DNA of 36,411 bases from NCBI GenBank assembly GCA_017396365.1, contig JAFQMD010000019.1, forward strand, positions 1 through 36,411. Direction: 5' to 3'. Of the stretch, positions 1-10,100 are shown piece by piece. Position numbers and translations under genes: made by a program. The DNA is from Clostridia bacterium (GTDB lineage: Bacteria > Bacillota > Clostridia > Christensenellales > Borkfalkiaceae). Every line of letters begins with the position of its first letter. Position 1 is the first letter of the stretch. A model generated the notes under the pieces. The model saw nothing but the letters and a program-made list of their open reading frames with translations. It had not been told where the DNA came from and made no database searches.

Positions 1-171
1 AGGGTAATATCTCGGTATATCCCTATAAAAAGTGCAATTTCGCCTTAACTCCCTTGATATTGAACTTACGTTTCTTCCCAATAATTTTGCAATTTCTCGA
101 TAACTTTTTCCTTTTATGTAGTATTCTCGTAGACAACAGCGTTCTTCTATGGTAAAATGTTTGTAGTTCAT
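1..171 (-). CDS. IS30-family transposase, N-terminal fragment cut by the window edge
   Basis: Reading leftward from an ATG at 171-169, 57 codons are open to the window edge. The peptide has the helix-turn-helix signature of IS30 transposases: a start like MNYKHFTIEERCCL, then YREIAKLLGRNVSSISRELR, the family pattern for binding the IS ends. An AAGGAGA ribosome site (178-184) lies just upstream, and a TATAAT box at 208-213 on this strand could be its promoter. The DDE catalytic part lies outside the window, so whether the gene is intact is unknown. Confidence 0.85.
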   Translation of the reverse strand, partial: MNYKHFTIEERCCLREYYIKGKSYREIAKLLGRNVSSISRELRRNCTFYRDIPRYYP

Positions 172-275
172 ATATTTCTCCTTGGTGTTTTTTTGTTTAG
201 CAACTCTATTATACCATAGATTTATATGAACTTCTTTTTTTGTTAAGGTGTTGCACTTAAAAGTATAATTCACCG
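1..275 (-). mobile_element. IS30-family insertion sequence, one end only
   Basis: The start of an IS30-type transposase gene reads leftward off the window edge. Upstream of it, about 244-275, is a candidate terminal repeat which on the element's own strand reads GGTGAATTATACTTTTAAG and then a GTGCAACACC block. The outer boundary near 275 is inferred from the end of this block; the other end is outside the window, so target-site duplication cannot be checked. A hairpin terminator follows directly outside the element at 283-318. Confidence 0.75.
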
Positions 276-282
276 ATAGCGA

Positions 283-318
283 AAAAAGGTCTTGCCAAAT
301 TTATGGCAGGACCTTTTA
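283..318. terminator. Hairpin terminator between IS30 end and chaperone locus
   Basis: AAAGGTCTTGCC and GGCAGGACCTTTT form a perfect stem around an AAATTTAT loop, with A/T runs on both sides, so it can stop transcription in either direction. It would insulate the cluster from reads coming from the left. From 319 to about 437 I see only AT-rich sequence with no gene. Confidence 0.75.
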
Positions 319-437
319 AAAACGCTGAAAATTGACTTATAGGCGCTTTTTTGCTAAAATTTGTAAACTTAAAATCAAAATTGCGTGAATAAATTTTAAA
401 TTTGTGAAAATTTAGTGTCGAAAAGTTAAAAAAATTG

Positions 438-480
438 TTGACAACGACCACGTGGTTTAATATAATATTTATATTATATT
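438..480 (+). promoter_or_regulatory. Consensus promoter with two nested palindromes, upstream of the chaperone cluster
   Basis: TTGACA at 438-443 and TATAAT at 461-466 are separated by exactly 17 bp, a perfect sigma-A-type promoter. Inside the spacer is the palindrome CCACGTGG (448-455). The -10 box itself lies inside a 10-bp-arm perfect inverted repeat (459-468 against 471-480, TT centre). Both are well placed to be operators. The leader to the first ATG at 587 is about 110 nt and includes a small hairpin ACGCG-CGTT-CGCGT near 493-506. The regulator is unknown. Confidence 0.8.
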
Positions 481-586
481 TATAGTTTTTAAGACGCGCG
501 TTCGCGTGCAAAGATGAAACAAAACTTAATTTAGTGCTAATCGCCTGACAGTAACGGGCTTGCAAATATAAATAAGGGGGTATCCC

Positions 587-1720
587 ATGAACGAAAATTT
601 TAACTGTGAAGCAGTAGAAAAGGAAGAAGTTGCTGAAAATGAAAAAGTCGAAACAACTGAAACCGTAGAAGAAACTGCCGAAACGGAAACCGTGAGCGAA
701 AGAGAAGACGTTTGCCAAGAAGAATGCGACTGTGATTGTAACGAACAGCAAGAGTCAACTGAACTTCCTCCGCAAGAAGAGCAAGAAGAACAAGTTGAAG
801 TAAGCGAAGATTTACAAGAAATGATTAAAGTTATCGACGCGCATTTCGTTTTCATAAGGAATTTGCTCAAGTACAACAAGGAAAAAGATACTAATATCGG
901 AAAGATGAATAACGAACTTTCTGCATATCGCGAAGGTTTTTACACTAAACTTTTCAAGAGTATCGCGCTTAACCTTATCGGGCTTAGAGAAGACAACGCC
1001 AAGGCTTTAAGAGAATTTAAAGACAAGGGTTTGACCAAAGACCAAGCCAAGAAATATCTTAACTACGCCGTATACGATAGCGAAGATTTACTTCAAAACC
1101 TAAATATTACGGTTGACGGAGATAGGATTACCTACAACGGCAAGGATATTGACAAGTGGTGCGACGGCAAAATTAAGAGTTGTCCGGTTGACGATTTCGT
1201 TCTTCCCGAAGAGCCTGTATTAAAGGAAAAGACGCTTGCAGGCGTAACCGAATATCTTGGAGCAGTTCAGTCATATACTACCGAAGTTTTAAAGATGAAC
1301 GAGCACTACGACAAGATTTTGAGAGTGTTTATTGAAAACACTTCGGTTTACGAGCAAGGCGTACATCAAGTTCTTTTATATCCAGCGATTAAAAAGATTG
1401 CAAAGGCTTATTTAAAGACGGTTGAAGAGTCTGACGCGGGAGTCGCAAAACTTACCGACGAAAACGCTACCGAGATTTACGTTGAATGTATCTCTGCGTT
1501 TCTCGCTCGTATTGAAGAAATTTTGGAAGTGTGCGGAGTTACTATCGACTCTCAAGTTTCAGACAAATACGATCCTATAAAGCACCGTATCTTAAAGTCG
1601 TCGGCAACCAACTTGCCTGAACTTAACGGTAAAGTCATTGCAAGATACACCGATTGCTACGAGATGGAAGGAAAAGTAATTTATCCACAAAAAGTGGACG
1701 TTTTAAAATATCAAAATTAA
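587..1720 (+). CDS. Acidic GrpE-like cochaperone candidate
   Basis: The protein has 377 residues. Residues 1-80 are very rich in Glu and hold a cysteine cluster C-x3-C-x-C-x-C at 43-51. Residues 80-145 are charged and helical, followed by a stretch (YREGFYTKLFKSIALNLIGL) that resembles the dimer/four-helix core of GrpE, the Hsp70 nucleotide exchange factor. The rest (about 150-377) I do not recognise. It is the first gene after a strong promoter and lies 34 bp before an Hsp70 gene, which fits an exchange-factor job. An AAGGGGG ribosome site precedes the ATG. The length is almost twice that of a normal GrpE, and the cysteine cluster is unusual. The GrpE call rests on weak similarity plus context. 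Confidence 0.5.
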   Translation: MNENFNCEAVEKEEVAENEKVETTETVEETAETETVSEREDVCQEECDCDCNEQQESTELPPQEEQEEQVEVSEDLQEMIKVIDAHFVFIRNLLKYNKEKDTNIGKMNNELSAYREGFYTKLFKSIALNLIGLREDNAKALREFKDKGLTKDQAKKYLNYAVYDSEDLLQNLNITVDGDRITYNGKDIDKWCDGKIKSCPVDDFVLPEEPVLKEKTLAGVTEYLGAVQSYTTEVLKMNEHYDKILRVFIENTSVYEQGVHQVLLYPAIKKIAKAYLKTVEESDAGVAKLTDENATEIYVECISAFLARIEEILEVCGVTIDSQVSDKYDPIKHRILKSSATNLPELNGKVIARYTDCYEMEGKVIYPQKVDVLKYQN

Positions 1721-1754
1721 TTAAAAAACAATATATTTTTTAAGGAGAAAAATT

Positions 1755-3398
1755 ATGGCAAAAAAAATTGGTATTGACTTAGGTACAACGTACTCTTGTA
1801 TGAGTTACGTTGACGACAGCGGAACCGTAAGAATCATCGATAACATTGAGGGTGAACAAACAACCCCTTCAGTAGTTTACTTTGCGCCTGAAGGCAACGC
1901 AGTAGTAGGCTCGACTGCAAGAGCAGAAGGAGCAATGAATCCAAGTTGTTTAGTAGAAAGAGTTAAAAACTTCATGGGTAACCCAGACTACACCTTCTTT
2001 GCAAACGGAACGGACTATTCTGCAGCCGCAGTTTCTGCTCTTATTTTGAAGAAGTTGATAAGCGACGCAGAACTCGCTCTCGGCGAAGAAATCGAAGGCG
2101 CAGTTATTACTTGTCCCGCATACTTTGGCGAAGAAGCAAAGAACGCTACCAAAGTTGCAGGTGAAAACGTAATTATGAGCAACGGTCAACCGCTTAAGGT
2201 TTTAAAGATTTTGGACGAACCTACCGCGGCAGCAATCGCTTACGGTAACTCAAAGCAAGAAGATATGGATAAGACTATCCTTATCTACGACCTCGGCGGT
2301 GGTACTTTCGACTGTACCGTTATGAAACTTAAATTTGAAAACAGCAGTAGAGATATGAAGGTTATCACAACGGGCGGTAACCACCAACTCGGCGGTAAAG
2401 ACTGGGATTACGCTTTAACCCAACTCGTTATCGATAAATTCTGCGAAGCAACCGGCGCTGACTCAGCCGAAATGGCAGAAGACGACGAAATGAAGGCTTG
2501 GTTTAGCGAAAACACCGAAAAGGCTAAAAAGAACCTTACCAGCCGTGAAACTACTACCGTTACTCCTATGTTTAACGGCGCTCGTGAAAGAATTGAAATT
2601 ACGAGAACTGAATTTGAAGAAGCAACGAGCAGTCTTTTAGGCGAAACTATTCTTCTCGTAGACGATATGCTTTCTAAAATCGGTATGACTATGGCAAACG
2701 ATATCGACGAGATTATTCTCGTTGGTGGTTCTACTTACATGCCACAAGTTAGAGCGCGTCTTGAAGCAGAATACGGCAAGCCTATCAGCAGTTACGAGCC
2801 TAACAAAGCAGTAGCAATGGGCGCGGCTCTCGTTGCAAACGACGCTAACGCAGTTGTTGAAGATATCGTAGTTGATCCTGTTTCCGGTGGTTCTGACGGC
2901 CCAGCAATCGGCGCTCAATCAATCACTTTGGTTAACGAAAAGACGGGTACTTCTACCGTTATTCACGAAATTTGTAACAAGTCTTACGGTCTTAGAATTG
3001 TAAGTAACGGCGAATATAAAGTTCTTAACCTTGTTAAAAAGGACGAAGATAAGCCTGCTCACGGATGTTCTATCGACTATTTCCCACTTACAATCACGGG
3101 CGATCCTGCTCCTGTAAGTGAAGTTAATATTCTTATTTTAGAAAGCGATAGCAAGGAAGATCTCGTAGATCTTGATCAATGCGAACCTATCTACGTTGAA
3201 GAGCCTATCGCATTCGACGGAGCAGTTCCGGGCGATAACGAAGTTTCAGTTGAAATATTCGTAGATGCAAACAGCCTTGTAACCTTAGTTCTTACCGACA
3301 AGGTAACGGGTCGTTCGTACAAGATGCAACCAAAGCGTAAGTCTGACGAAGCAAACAACACCGGTATGGACGCTATTAAGGGAATGCATATCGGCTAA
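1755..3398 (+). CDS. Hsp70 (DnaK-like) chaperone lacking the C-terminal lid
   Basis: The ATPase domain is clear: phosphate-1 motif with D8 and GTTYS at 10-14, [11 protein letters not shown] with E155, phosphate-2 motif YDLGGGTFD at 178-186, and the adenosine motif with GGS at 324-326. The nucleotide-binding domain fills about 1-370. Residues about 390-525 form a beta-rich region replacing or diverging from the peptide-binding sandwich. The protein stops at 547, so the helical lid and EEVD-like tail of DnaK (about 610-640 residues) are absent. AAGGAG at 1742-1747 fixes the start. It is likely an ATP-driven partner of neighbouring cluster proteins rather than the general DnaK. The substrate is unknown. 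Confidence 0.92.
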   Translation: MAKKIGIDLGTTYSCMSYVDDSGTVRIIDNIEGEQTTPSVVYFAPEGNAVVGSTARAEGAMNPSCLVERVKNFMGNPDYTFFANGTDYSAAAVSALILKKLISDAELALGEEIEGAVITCPAYFGEEAKNATKVAGENVIMSNGQPLKVLKILDEPTAAAIAYGNSKQEDMDKTILIYDLGGGTFDCTVMKLKFENSSRDMKVITTGGNHQLGGKDWDYALTQLVIDKFCEATGADSAEMAEDDEMKAWFSENTEKAKKNLTSRETTTVTPMFNGARERIEITRTEFEEATSSLLGETILLVDDMLSKIGMTMANDIDEIILVGGSTYMPQVRARLEAEYGKPISSYEPNKAVAMGAALVANDANAVVEDIVVDPVSGGSDGPAIGAQSITLVNEKTGTSTVIHEICNKSYGLRIVSNGEYKVLNLVKKDEDKPAHGCSIDYFPLTITGDPAPVSEVNILILESDSKEDLVDLDQCEPIYVEEPIAFDGAVPGDNEVSVEIFVDANSLVTLVLTDKVTGRSYKMQPKRKSDEANNTGMDAIKGMHIG

Positions 3399-3415
3399 TA
3401 GAAAATAAAAACTTA

Positions 3416-3470
3416 TTGTGGGAAGTTGCTCGCTATAAAATGCGGGTAACTTTCCACAAAAATTTATTTT
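3416..3470 (+). terminator. Hairpin terminator or attenuator inside the cluster
   Basis: A 12-bp stem (3416-3427 with 3448-3459, one G-U pair) around a 20-nt loop is followed by an AT run with seven consecutive T. Because same-strand genes follow after 16 bp, it more likely lowers expression of the downstream genes than ends the operon. This would leave the first Hsp70 and GrpE-like protein in excess. Confidence 0.65.
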
Positions 3471-3485
3471 TTTGGGTGAAAATAT

Positions 3486-4031
3486 ATGTTGATTACCGAC
3501 GATATTATAAACAGTTTCGAAGACGAAGAATTGAGATTTCAAATTTTAAGACTTTCGCGTTACGGCGCGTATTGTGAACTTACGAGAAATAACACTATGA
3601 ATTTCTACGACTTGATGCTAAACGTAAAAGGCGTAGATGCAATTCACGATTTTTACAAAGTCTTTGACGGCGGGCATATTTTTGATACGGATATATTTAA
3701 ATCGTTAGGATCTGGGGTTGGATTGTTCAATCTTATGGTTGACGACGACGATGACGAAGATGAGGATGACGAGTCGTTTACGGTTACGGACGCTGACGAC
3801 GACGATTTTAGGGAAAGATTCGGTATTCCTGAAAATTACGTGTGTTTTGCTAAATCAAGCACGGGTAATTTCTATTGTGTAGATAAGAAAAAATTCACCA
3901 CGTCAATATACGAATGGGACGTTGAACTTGGCGAAGTTATCGAAGTTTGGACAAATTTTGCCCAGTGGCTAAAAAACGAGATTGATTTAGCAGAGATAGA
4001 TATAGAAGACGGTAATTTAAGGCCGAGATAA
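3486..4031 (+). CDS. Small SUKH (SMI1/KNR4)-like protein with an Asp-rich insert
   Basis: The protein has 181 residues. The C-terminal half (RFGIPENYVCFAKSSTGNFY, then a D-x3 turn, IYEWDVELGEV and a final FAQWLKNEI helix) has the shape of the SUKH fold: a 'GIPe-yv-FA' entry, a G-x-F-x-x-D strand, a W-D strand pair and a closing helix. A run of Asp and Glu at about 80-106 interrupts the middle. SUKH proteins often act as immunity or adaptor proteins in polymorphic toxin loci, but no toxin is visible next to it. Here an adaptor role between chaperones is an inference. The start ATG has only a weak GGGTG ribosome site. Confidence 0.5.
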   Translation: MLITDDIINSFEDEELRFQILRLSRYGAYCELTRNNTMNFYDLMLNVKGVDAIHDFYKVFDGGHIFDTDIFKSLGSGVGLFNLMVDDDDDEDEDDESFTVTDADDDDFRERFGIPENYVCFAKSSTGNFYCVDKKKFTTSIYEWDVELGEVIEVWTNFAQWLKNEIDLAEIDIEDGNLRPR

Positions 4032-4095
4032 ATTTGACAAAAAGCCTAAATTTTTAGGATTAGAATATAAAAAGGGATAAAAAGGGGACTTTATT

Positions 4096-6207
4096 ATGAA
4101 AGAAATATACGTAGGAATAGACCTTGGAACGACTTATTCTGCAGTTGCTACCTTTTCAAAGGAAACGGGCAAAGTTCAAGTTTTAAAGAATGGACTCTCG
4201 TCTGAAACGACTCCGTCTGTAGTTTGGGTTGACGGCGGAAACGTGATAATCGGCGAAGACGCGAAGGCAGAGCAAAAAGCAGGTAACGCAAACACCGTTG
4301 CTTTTTACAAGAGTATGATGGGCGATCCTAACTACGCCGCGTTTATCGATGGGGACGAATATTCAGCCGAAGCCTTATCGGGCATGTTTTTGACCGAACT
4401 TAAAAAGGATATTGAAGCGACTAACGACGTAAAAATAAAAGGCGCGGTAATAACCGTTTCCGCATATTTTGACGAAGAGCAAAGACTTGCAACCATAAGA
4501 GCGGGCGAAAAAGCAGGTCTTAAAGTCCTTAAAATAATAAACGAGCCAACGTCTGCAATAATTGCATACGGTTTAGCCGACGGCAAGGAAAAGAACGTAA
4601 TGGTTTACGACCTTGGCGGTGGAACGTTCGACGTAACTATTGCGCACGTTAAAGGCACTCAAATTGACGTTTTGGCAACCAACGGTAACCACCAACTCGG
4701 CGGTAAAAACTGGGACGAAACGCTCATTGAAAACATTAAAGATCAATTCTATTCGGAATACGGAGTTGATATTGAAAACTACGAGAGCGATTATAAGGAA
4801 TTGACGGTAAGGTGTGAAGAGGCTAAAAAGCGTCTTACGACTTTGCCGAGCACGACCGTAAGTATTCAATGCGAAGGATATCTCGGAAAATACAACGTAA
4901 CGAGAGAAGATTTTGACGAAAAGACGAGCGGTCTTTTATACGAAACTATACTTCTTTGCAACAGATGCTTTGAAGAAGTTGCCGAAAATACGGGACGCCC
5001 GTTTGGATGGAGCAATATTGACGAAGTCGTTTTAGTCGGCGGTTCAACTCGTATGCCACAGGTTAAGGATATGGTTATAAGGGAATACGGAAGACCGCCC
5101 GTAACCAAAGATATTAACGTTGATACGATAGTTGCAACTGGCGCTGCAATGCAAGCAGAACTTTGCGTAAACAACGTAATAACTTTAAGCGTTGCTCCAA
5201 AAGTTAGTCCGCAAGGCGCAGGCTCAACGCAGAGAACTCCTATAACTTTAACTATTAAAAACGACGACATTAAAGATATTACTTCTCACGGTCTTGGTAT
5301 GCTCGCTTTGGCGCAAGACGAAAAGAGTTATATAAACAGTACGATTATCGCTAAAAACAGCAAGGTAAACGTCCCGTTTGGCAGAGAATACACTTTCTCG
5401 GGAGACAAGTTGGAAGTTTACGTTTTGCAAGGCGAATCGAGAGATCCGTACGACTGTAACATAATCGGTAAATACGTAATAACGGGTATGAAGAAAGGGG
5501 AGAAAAACAACATTTTAGTTAACTTCCTTTACAACTTAAACGGCGTCGTCGAAGTAAACGCAAGTATTAAAAACGGCGCGAGTTTAATATCCACTCGTGA
5601 AACTGTAAACGAGAGTATTGACGAAATTATTGCAAGGCTCAATAAAGAAAGAGAAGAAGCGGCAAGAAGTCAGCAAAAGATTGAAATTATGCTTGCTATC
5701 GACACGTCGGGCAGTATGTGCGGAAGCCGTATGGTAAACGCTCAAAAGGCTGCTAAAGACTTCGTTGACCAGTTCGATTACAAAAACACTTCAATGTCTA
5801 TTATAGCGTTTGCCGATAGGTCGGCGTTTGCTTGTAAATGGTCTAAGGATAAGAGAGAACTTTACAATACGATAGACAATATCGAAGACGTAAACGTAGG
5901 CGGAGCGACCGACGCTCAACCTATTAGAGATAACGCGTCTAAATTCTCTCGCGACGCTATAAAGATAATGGTTATTTTAACCGACGGATACTGGGGTAAC
6001 CAAGGCCCTGAAATGAAGGCGGCGGATAGCGCTAAGAGAAACGGCGTAACTATGTACGGTATAGGTATAGGCGAGGCGGATGAAAAATTCTTGTCTGCGA
6101 TATCTAGCGGAAAGGGCAGAAAGGTCGATTTAAGTCAACTTACTTCGGCGTTTAAGGAAGTAGCGTCGTCAATAGCAACCGAAGTTGGCGGAAACAGTTT
6201 AAGATAA
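4096..6207 (+). CDS. Hsp70-vWA fusion chaperone
   Basis: The 703 residues fall into three parts. Residues 1-385 are a complete Hsp70 ATPase: GIDLGTTYS at 7-15, YDLGGGTFD at 171-179, GGST near 315. Residues about 390-505 match the Hsp70 peptide-binding beta sandwich, including an IGKYVITG strand. Instead of a helical lid there is a short charged helix (about 510-532) and a vWA domain (about 533-700). The vWA has a full MIDAS metal site: DTSGS at 536-540, T605 in GGATD, and D630 in LTDG. It therefore should bind Mg2+ and a ligand carboxylate. The ribosome site is AAGGGGA. The architecture suggests the vWA arm recruits or clamps a specific client. Both halves are very secure; the joint role is inferred. 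Confidence 0.95.
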   Translation: MKEIYVGIDLGTTYSAVATFSKETGKVQVLKNGLSSETTPSVVWVDGGNVIIGEDAKAEQKAGNANTVAFYKSMMGDPNYAAFIDGDEYSAEALSGMFLTELKKDIEATNDVKIKGAVITVSAYFDEEQRLATIRAGEKAGLKVLKIINEPTSAIIAYGLADGKEKNVMVYDLGGGTFDVTIAHVKGTQIDVLATNGNHQLGGKNWDETLIENIKDQFYSEYGVDIENYESDYKELTVRCEEAKKRLTTLPSTTVSIQCEGYLGKYNVTREDFDEKTSGLLYETILLCNRCFEEVAENTGRPFGWSNIDEVVLVGGSTRMPQVKDMVIREYGRPPVTKDINVDTIVATGAAMQAELCVNNVITLSVAPKVSPQGAGSTQRTPITLTIKNDDIKDITSHGLGMLALAQDEKSYINSTIIAKNSKVNVPFGREYTFSGDKLEVYVLQGESRDPYDCNIIGKYVITGMKKGEKNNILVNFLYNLNGVVEVNASIKNGASLISTRETVNESIDEIIARLNKEREEAARSQQKIEIMLAIDTSGSMCGSRMVNAQKAAKDFVDQFDYKNTSMSIIAFADRSAFACKWSKDKRELYNTIDNIEDVNVGGATDAQPIRDNASKFSRDAIKIMVILTDGYWGNQGPEMKAADSAKRNGVTMYGIGIGEADEKFLSAISSGKGRKVDLSQLTSAFKEVASSIATEVGGNSLR

Positions 6208-6223
6208 TATCACGGAGAAAGAT

Positions 6224-7150
6224 ATGGAAGAAAATTCAGTAAGAACAACAAGAGAATTAAGCAACCCTGAATTTAATTATTATTTAGCGTTTAAGATAGA
6301 TTTGGCGCAAACTGATATAACCGAAATTGAAAGGACAATAAAAAGATTTATTTCCAACCCAAAGGGCGATTTGAAAACGAGGCGGTATCTTCAATTAAAA
6401 GATGATATATACGAAATAATGATTTACGACTCTACCTATAATAAGCAGAGCAAAGTTTATACAAAAGGTACGGGTGGGCGAAAAATCGAGGCGCAAAGAG
6501 CAAGAGAGTTTAAACTTGCAGAGGCTATAAATGCAATCAAAACTCTTTGTAAAGCAAGACCTTTTGTTTTGAAAACGGAGATACGGAAAATTTATGAAGT
6601 AATCAATAAGCCTATAAAGTATTTTTCAGTTGAAGAATTTGAAACCGCGGTAAAAGCAAACTTAAATCAAGGCGTAGAAATCGTGGAAAATAAATACGAC
6701 GATAAAATACCTTTTGCAGATTACCAAAGAATTGAAAGTTGGTTAGAGTGCTTTGATAAAAAAGATTTGTATGATTTTTTAGGTTGCTCGCGCACGGCTA
6801 CGGCGGATGAAATTACGCTTAAAAACAACGAGCAATACAAAGGTAAAGTATCCTTAGATTTAAAAAGAATGCAGGCGATAAGTTTTCTGTGTTCTATGGT
6901 ACAAGACCATTTGTGTAAAACTCAAAAAGCGAGAGAAACTTACGATTTATATTTAAAGAGTAAAGACGTTTTTGACGAATTAAAAATAAGACGTAAGGTA
7001 AATTTAACTTATTTGTTTAGGTCGGAGTACGACGCGTTTTTTAAAAAATTAAACGCGATAAACGGTCAGAAAGCAGAAGAAATACTATTACAGGCGTGCA
7101 AGTATTTTAAAATTGTAGTATTAGACGACGATGCAAAAAATATAATTTAA
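6224..7150 (+). CDS. J-like cochaperone without HPD, short paralogue
   Basis: The protein has 308 residues, starting 16 bp after the Hsp70-vWA gene with a CGGAGAAAG ribosome site. Residues 1-170 are helical and close to the N-terminus of the next gene product (shared 'NP-FNY-FKIDL' and 'SNPKGD' blocks). Residues about 178-245 look like a J domain: helix I KDLYDFLGCSRTA, and helices III-IV ending KARETYDLYL. The HPD tripeptide that triggers Hsp70 ATPase is missing; the loop is KGKVSLDLKR. The remaining 60 residues are unassigned. It probably binds or holds the neighbouring Hsp70s without classical stimulation. No zinc fingers or membrane segments are seen. Confidence 0.65.
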   Translation: MEENSVRTTRELSNPEFNYYLAFKIDLAQTDITEIERTIKRFISNPKGDLKTRRYLQLKDDIYEIMIYDSTYNKQSKVYTKGTGGRKIEAQRAREFKLAEAINAIKTLCKARPFVLKTEIRKIYEVINKPIKYFSVEEFETAVKANLNQGVEIVENKYDDKIPFADYQRIESWLECFDKKDLYDFLGCSRTATADEITLKNNEQYKGKVSLDLKRMQAISFLCSMVQDHLCKTQKARETYDLYLKSKDVFDELKIRRKVNLTYLFRSEYDAFFKKLNAINGQKAEEILLQACKYFKIVVLDDDAKNII

Positions 7151-7193
7151 ATCGTAAAAAACAAGAAAGAGCGTTAGATAACGGAGAAAGATT

Positions 7194-10100
7194 ATGGCAA
7201 AAAATCTCGTAAGAACGCCTAAGGAGTTGAACGATCCAGCGTTTAACTACTTTATAGCGTTCAAAATAGACTTAAAAGAAACAGACAAGACGAAGATAGA
7301 ACCACTTATAAAAAAGGTTTTATCAAACCCTAAGGGCGACGTTATTTCCAGACGACTTTTGGAACTGAAAGCCGACGTAATGGAAATTATGTGTGAAGAC
7401 TCTTTGTACGACGAACAGTCCGAAACTTACAGAAAAAACGCGGGCGGAAGAAAAAAAGAAGCGCAAAGAGCCAAAGACTTAAAACTTAAAGATACTTTGG
7501 GCGTAATTCAAATTCTCTGCAAAACGAGAACTACGCTTATGCGTTCGGAAATTAAAAACATTTGCGAAACGGTAAACACTCCCGTAGTATTTTTCACCTT
7601 AGACGAACTTGAAAACGCTATAAAGCCATTACTTAGCCAAGGTATTAAAATTATTGACAATATCGACAAGTCGTCGATTCCTTTCGATAAATATAAAAAG
7701 ACTGAAGACTTTTTAAAAGCCCTTGACAAAAAAGACTTATACGACTTTTTAGGATGTTCGGTTACCGCGTCTAATAGCGACATACAAACGAGTAGCGACG
7801 AGTTGTATAGAAATAAAAATAAACTCGATTTAAAAAAGCAACAGTCGGTTAGTACGCTTTGCGCTACGGTAAAAGAAGTGTTGCTTGCAAGTCCGCAAGC
7901 GAGAAAAAATTACGACAATTATCTCGCGTTAAAGGCTGAAGTTTGGTCGGAGTTTGAAACGAGAAAGAGTTTTGCTATTAAAGAATTAAAATTCGACGAA
8001 TACGAAGGATATACTCAAAAAATTATAAACACCTTAAAGGTAAGCATATCCGAAGCCGAAAAAATGATAGGCATTGCTTGTAATCACTACGGTTTCCAAA
8101 TAATCGGCGCGGAAGGTGGCGGTTCAAACTTTGAAGAGTGTCCGTATCCCGACTGTGGACTTTTGTTCAAAAAGGGAGTAAAAAGTTGTCCGCATTGCGG
8201 AAAACCGCTCGAGGTTTTATGTTGGAACTGTAAACAAAAAACGCCGTTCACAAAGGACGATAAAGGTTGTTCGTCTTGTGGAGCAACTCAGCAGTCGCAC
8301 GATATGTTCCTTGACAAGTGCGCTAAGTTTGAGTCCGTAAGCAACACTCCCGACGCTGACGTAACGACGCTACAAACGGCTCTTTTACAAGTTACTAACG
8401 TCGTTCCGGGCTATGAAAAGAACACTTCGTCTGAAGTTTATAGAAAAGTAAAAGAGTTTGAAAAACTTTTACAAGCAAAGCAAAAGCAAGAAGAAACGCT
8501 CGGCGCTCAGTACAAAGCGGACACGACTAAAATAAGAGATTTAATCGCTCAAAAGAAATTCCAGTCGGCGCTTGCAATAGCAAGGTCGCTCCAACAAAAA
8601 TACGGCACTTACAACGTCGTAACGTCTAAAAAACTTTTGACTGACGTTCAAACGGTTGTAAGCAACGCGCAAAGAAATGCAGAACAGGCAAAACTTTACG
8701 CGTCTCAAAACAACGAATCTCTCGCAATTTCTTACGCAATAAAAGCCCTTGAAATTTGCGACGACTACATAGAAGCCCGTCAAATTCTTCAAAAATATCC
8801 GCCAAAGCCCGTGCAAAATTTAAGGGCTGTGCTCGACGGAAACAAGGTAAGACTTGAATGGGAAGACAGAGTAAAACAAGATTTTGCAACCTATACGATT
8901 ATTAAAAAAGTAGGCGTTGCTCCTACGAGATTTGACGACGGCGCAGTCGTAGAATCCAACCTTTCAATTAAGTTCTACGAAGATGAGAGTATCGTTTCGG
9001 CAACTCCGTATTATTATTCGGTTTATGCAGACCGTTACGGAATAAAATCTAATCTTTGCACTACAATATCGCCTGTAATCGTTTATTCAGACGTTTCAAA
9101 TCTCCAACAAGACTTTACGTTAAACGGCGTAAAAGTCGTTTGGGAAGCCCCACAAAACGTTAAATCTATCGAAGTTTGGAAAAAAGACGGTCCTGTTGCT
9201 CCGCTTAAAGCAGGCGACGGCGTAAAGGTAAATTGCGACAATAAAGGCTTTAACGACGAAAAATGTTCGGGCGAAAGCGCTTACCTTATAATATGTAATT
9301 ATGAAGTGAGCGGTAGGCAAGTTCAGTCTCGTGGCGCAAAAATCGTATGTAAACCGTACGAAAACACCAAGCCGCTTGAAGACGTAAAAATTGAAAGCAT
9401 AGGCGTAAACAAATATTCTTTCACTTGCGCGGACGGTTATGCAGGCAAGATAAGCCTTTACTACGCAACGTCAAAACTCGCCGTTCAAACTAACACCGTA
9501 TTAAAATATATCGACTTTAACAAGCATTGCAAAGGTATGGTTAAATTGCCTACCACGACGACGGTAGATGGCAAGATTTCGTTTAGTATCGAGCCCGAGA
9601 AAATTCTTCAAATATATCCCGTCGTTGCAACGGAGCAGTTATTCGTCGTTTCTCCACCTCAACTCGTCAACTCAATGTCGGGTATGCGCGCTCAACACAC
9701 GGTATCAAACGGAACGGTAACCGTAACGGGTAGCGTTCATCAAAAGGCAAAGAATATTATCGTCAAGGTAAGCAACGATAAATTCGTAGATAATTTGAAT
9801 GAAAAGGGCGAGAGTTTTACTTTCCTTGCCGACGATTTTAGAAGAAGTGGCAAGATAGAAATTAAATTAAAGGCAGACACGGTTAACTATATAACCTTAT
9901 TCGTAGAATTTTTAGACGACGGGGTTAAATCGTATTCTCAACCCGTTAAATTAGAGCCTGCAATCGACTATCGCGAGGCGGTTAGCGTATTGTTCAATCT
10001 TGAATATTCGCCAAATCCTGCAAAACCGTTTAAAGTAACCATAAATTACGAGGCGGACAAAGAAGTTCAACTTCCTACAATGCTTTTAATGAAAGGAAGA

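Noticed and set aside
257..879. Long minus-strand open frames over the GrpE-like gene and its leader
   Set aside because: They are low-complexity (Phe- or Ser-rich) mirror images of the acidic coding stretch and of AT-rich leader, with no ribosome site.
3486..4031. Toxin-immunity pair for the SUKH-like protein
   Set aside because: No toxin-like or secretion-domain gene lies next to it; flanking genes are Hsp70s, so an immunity call is not supported.
4034..4066. TTGACA and TAGAAT upstream of the Hsp70-vWA gene
   Set aside because: The spacing is 21 bp, too long for a normal promoter, and a CCTAAA/TTTAGG hairpin fills the gap.
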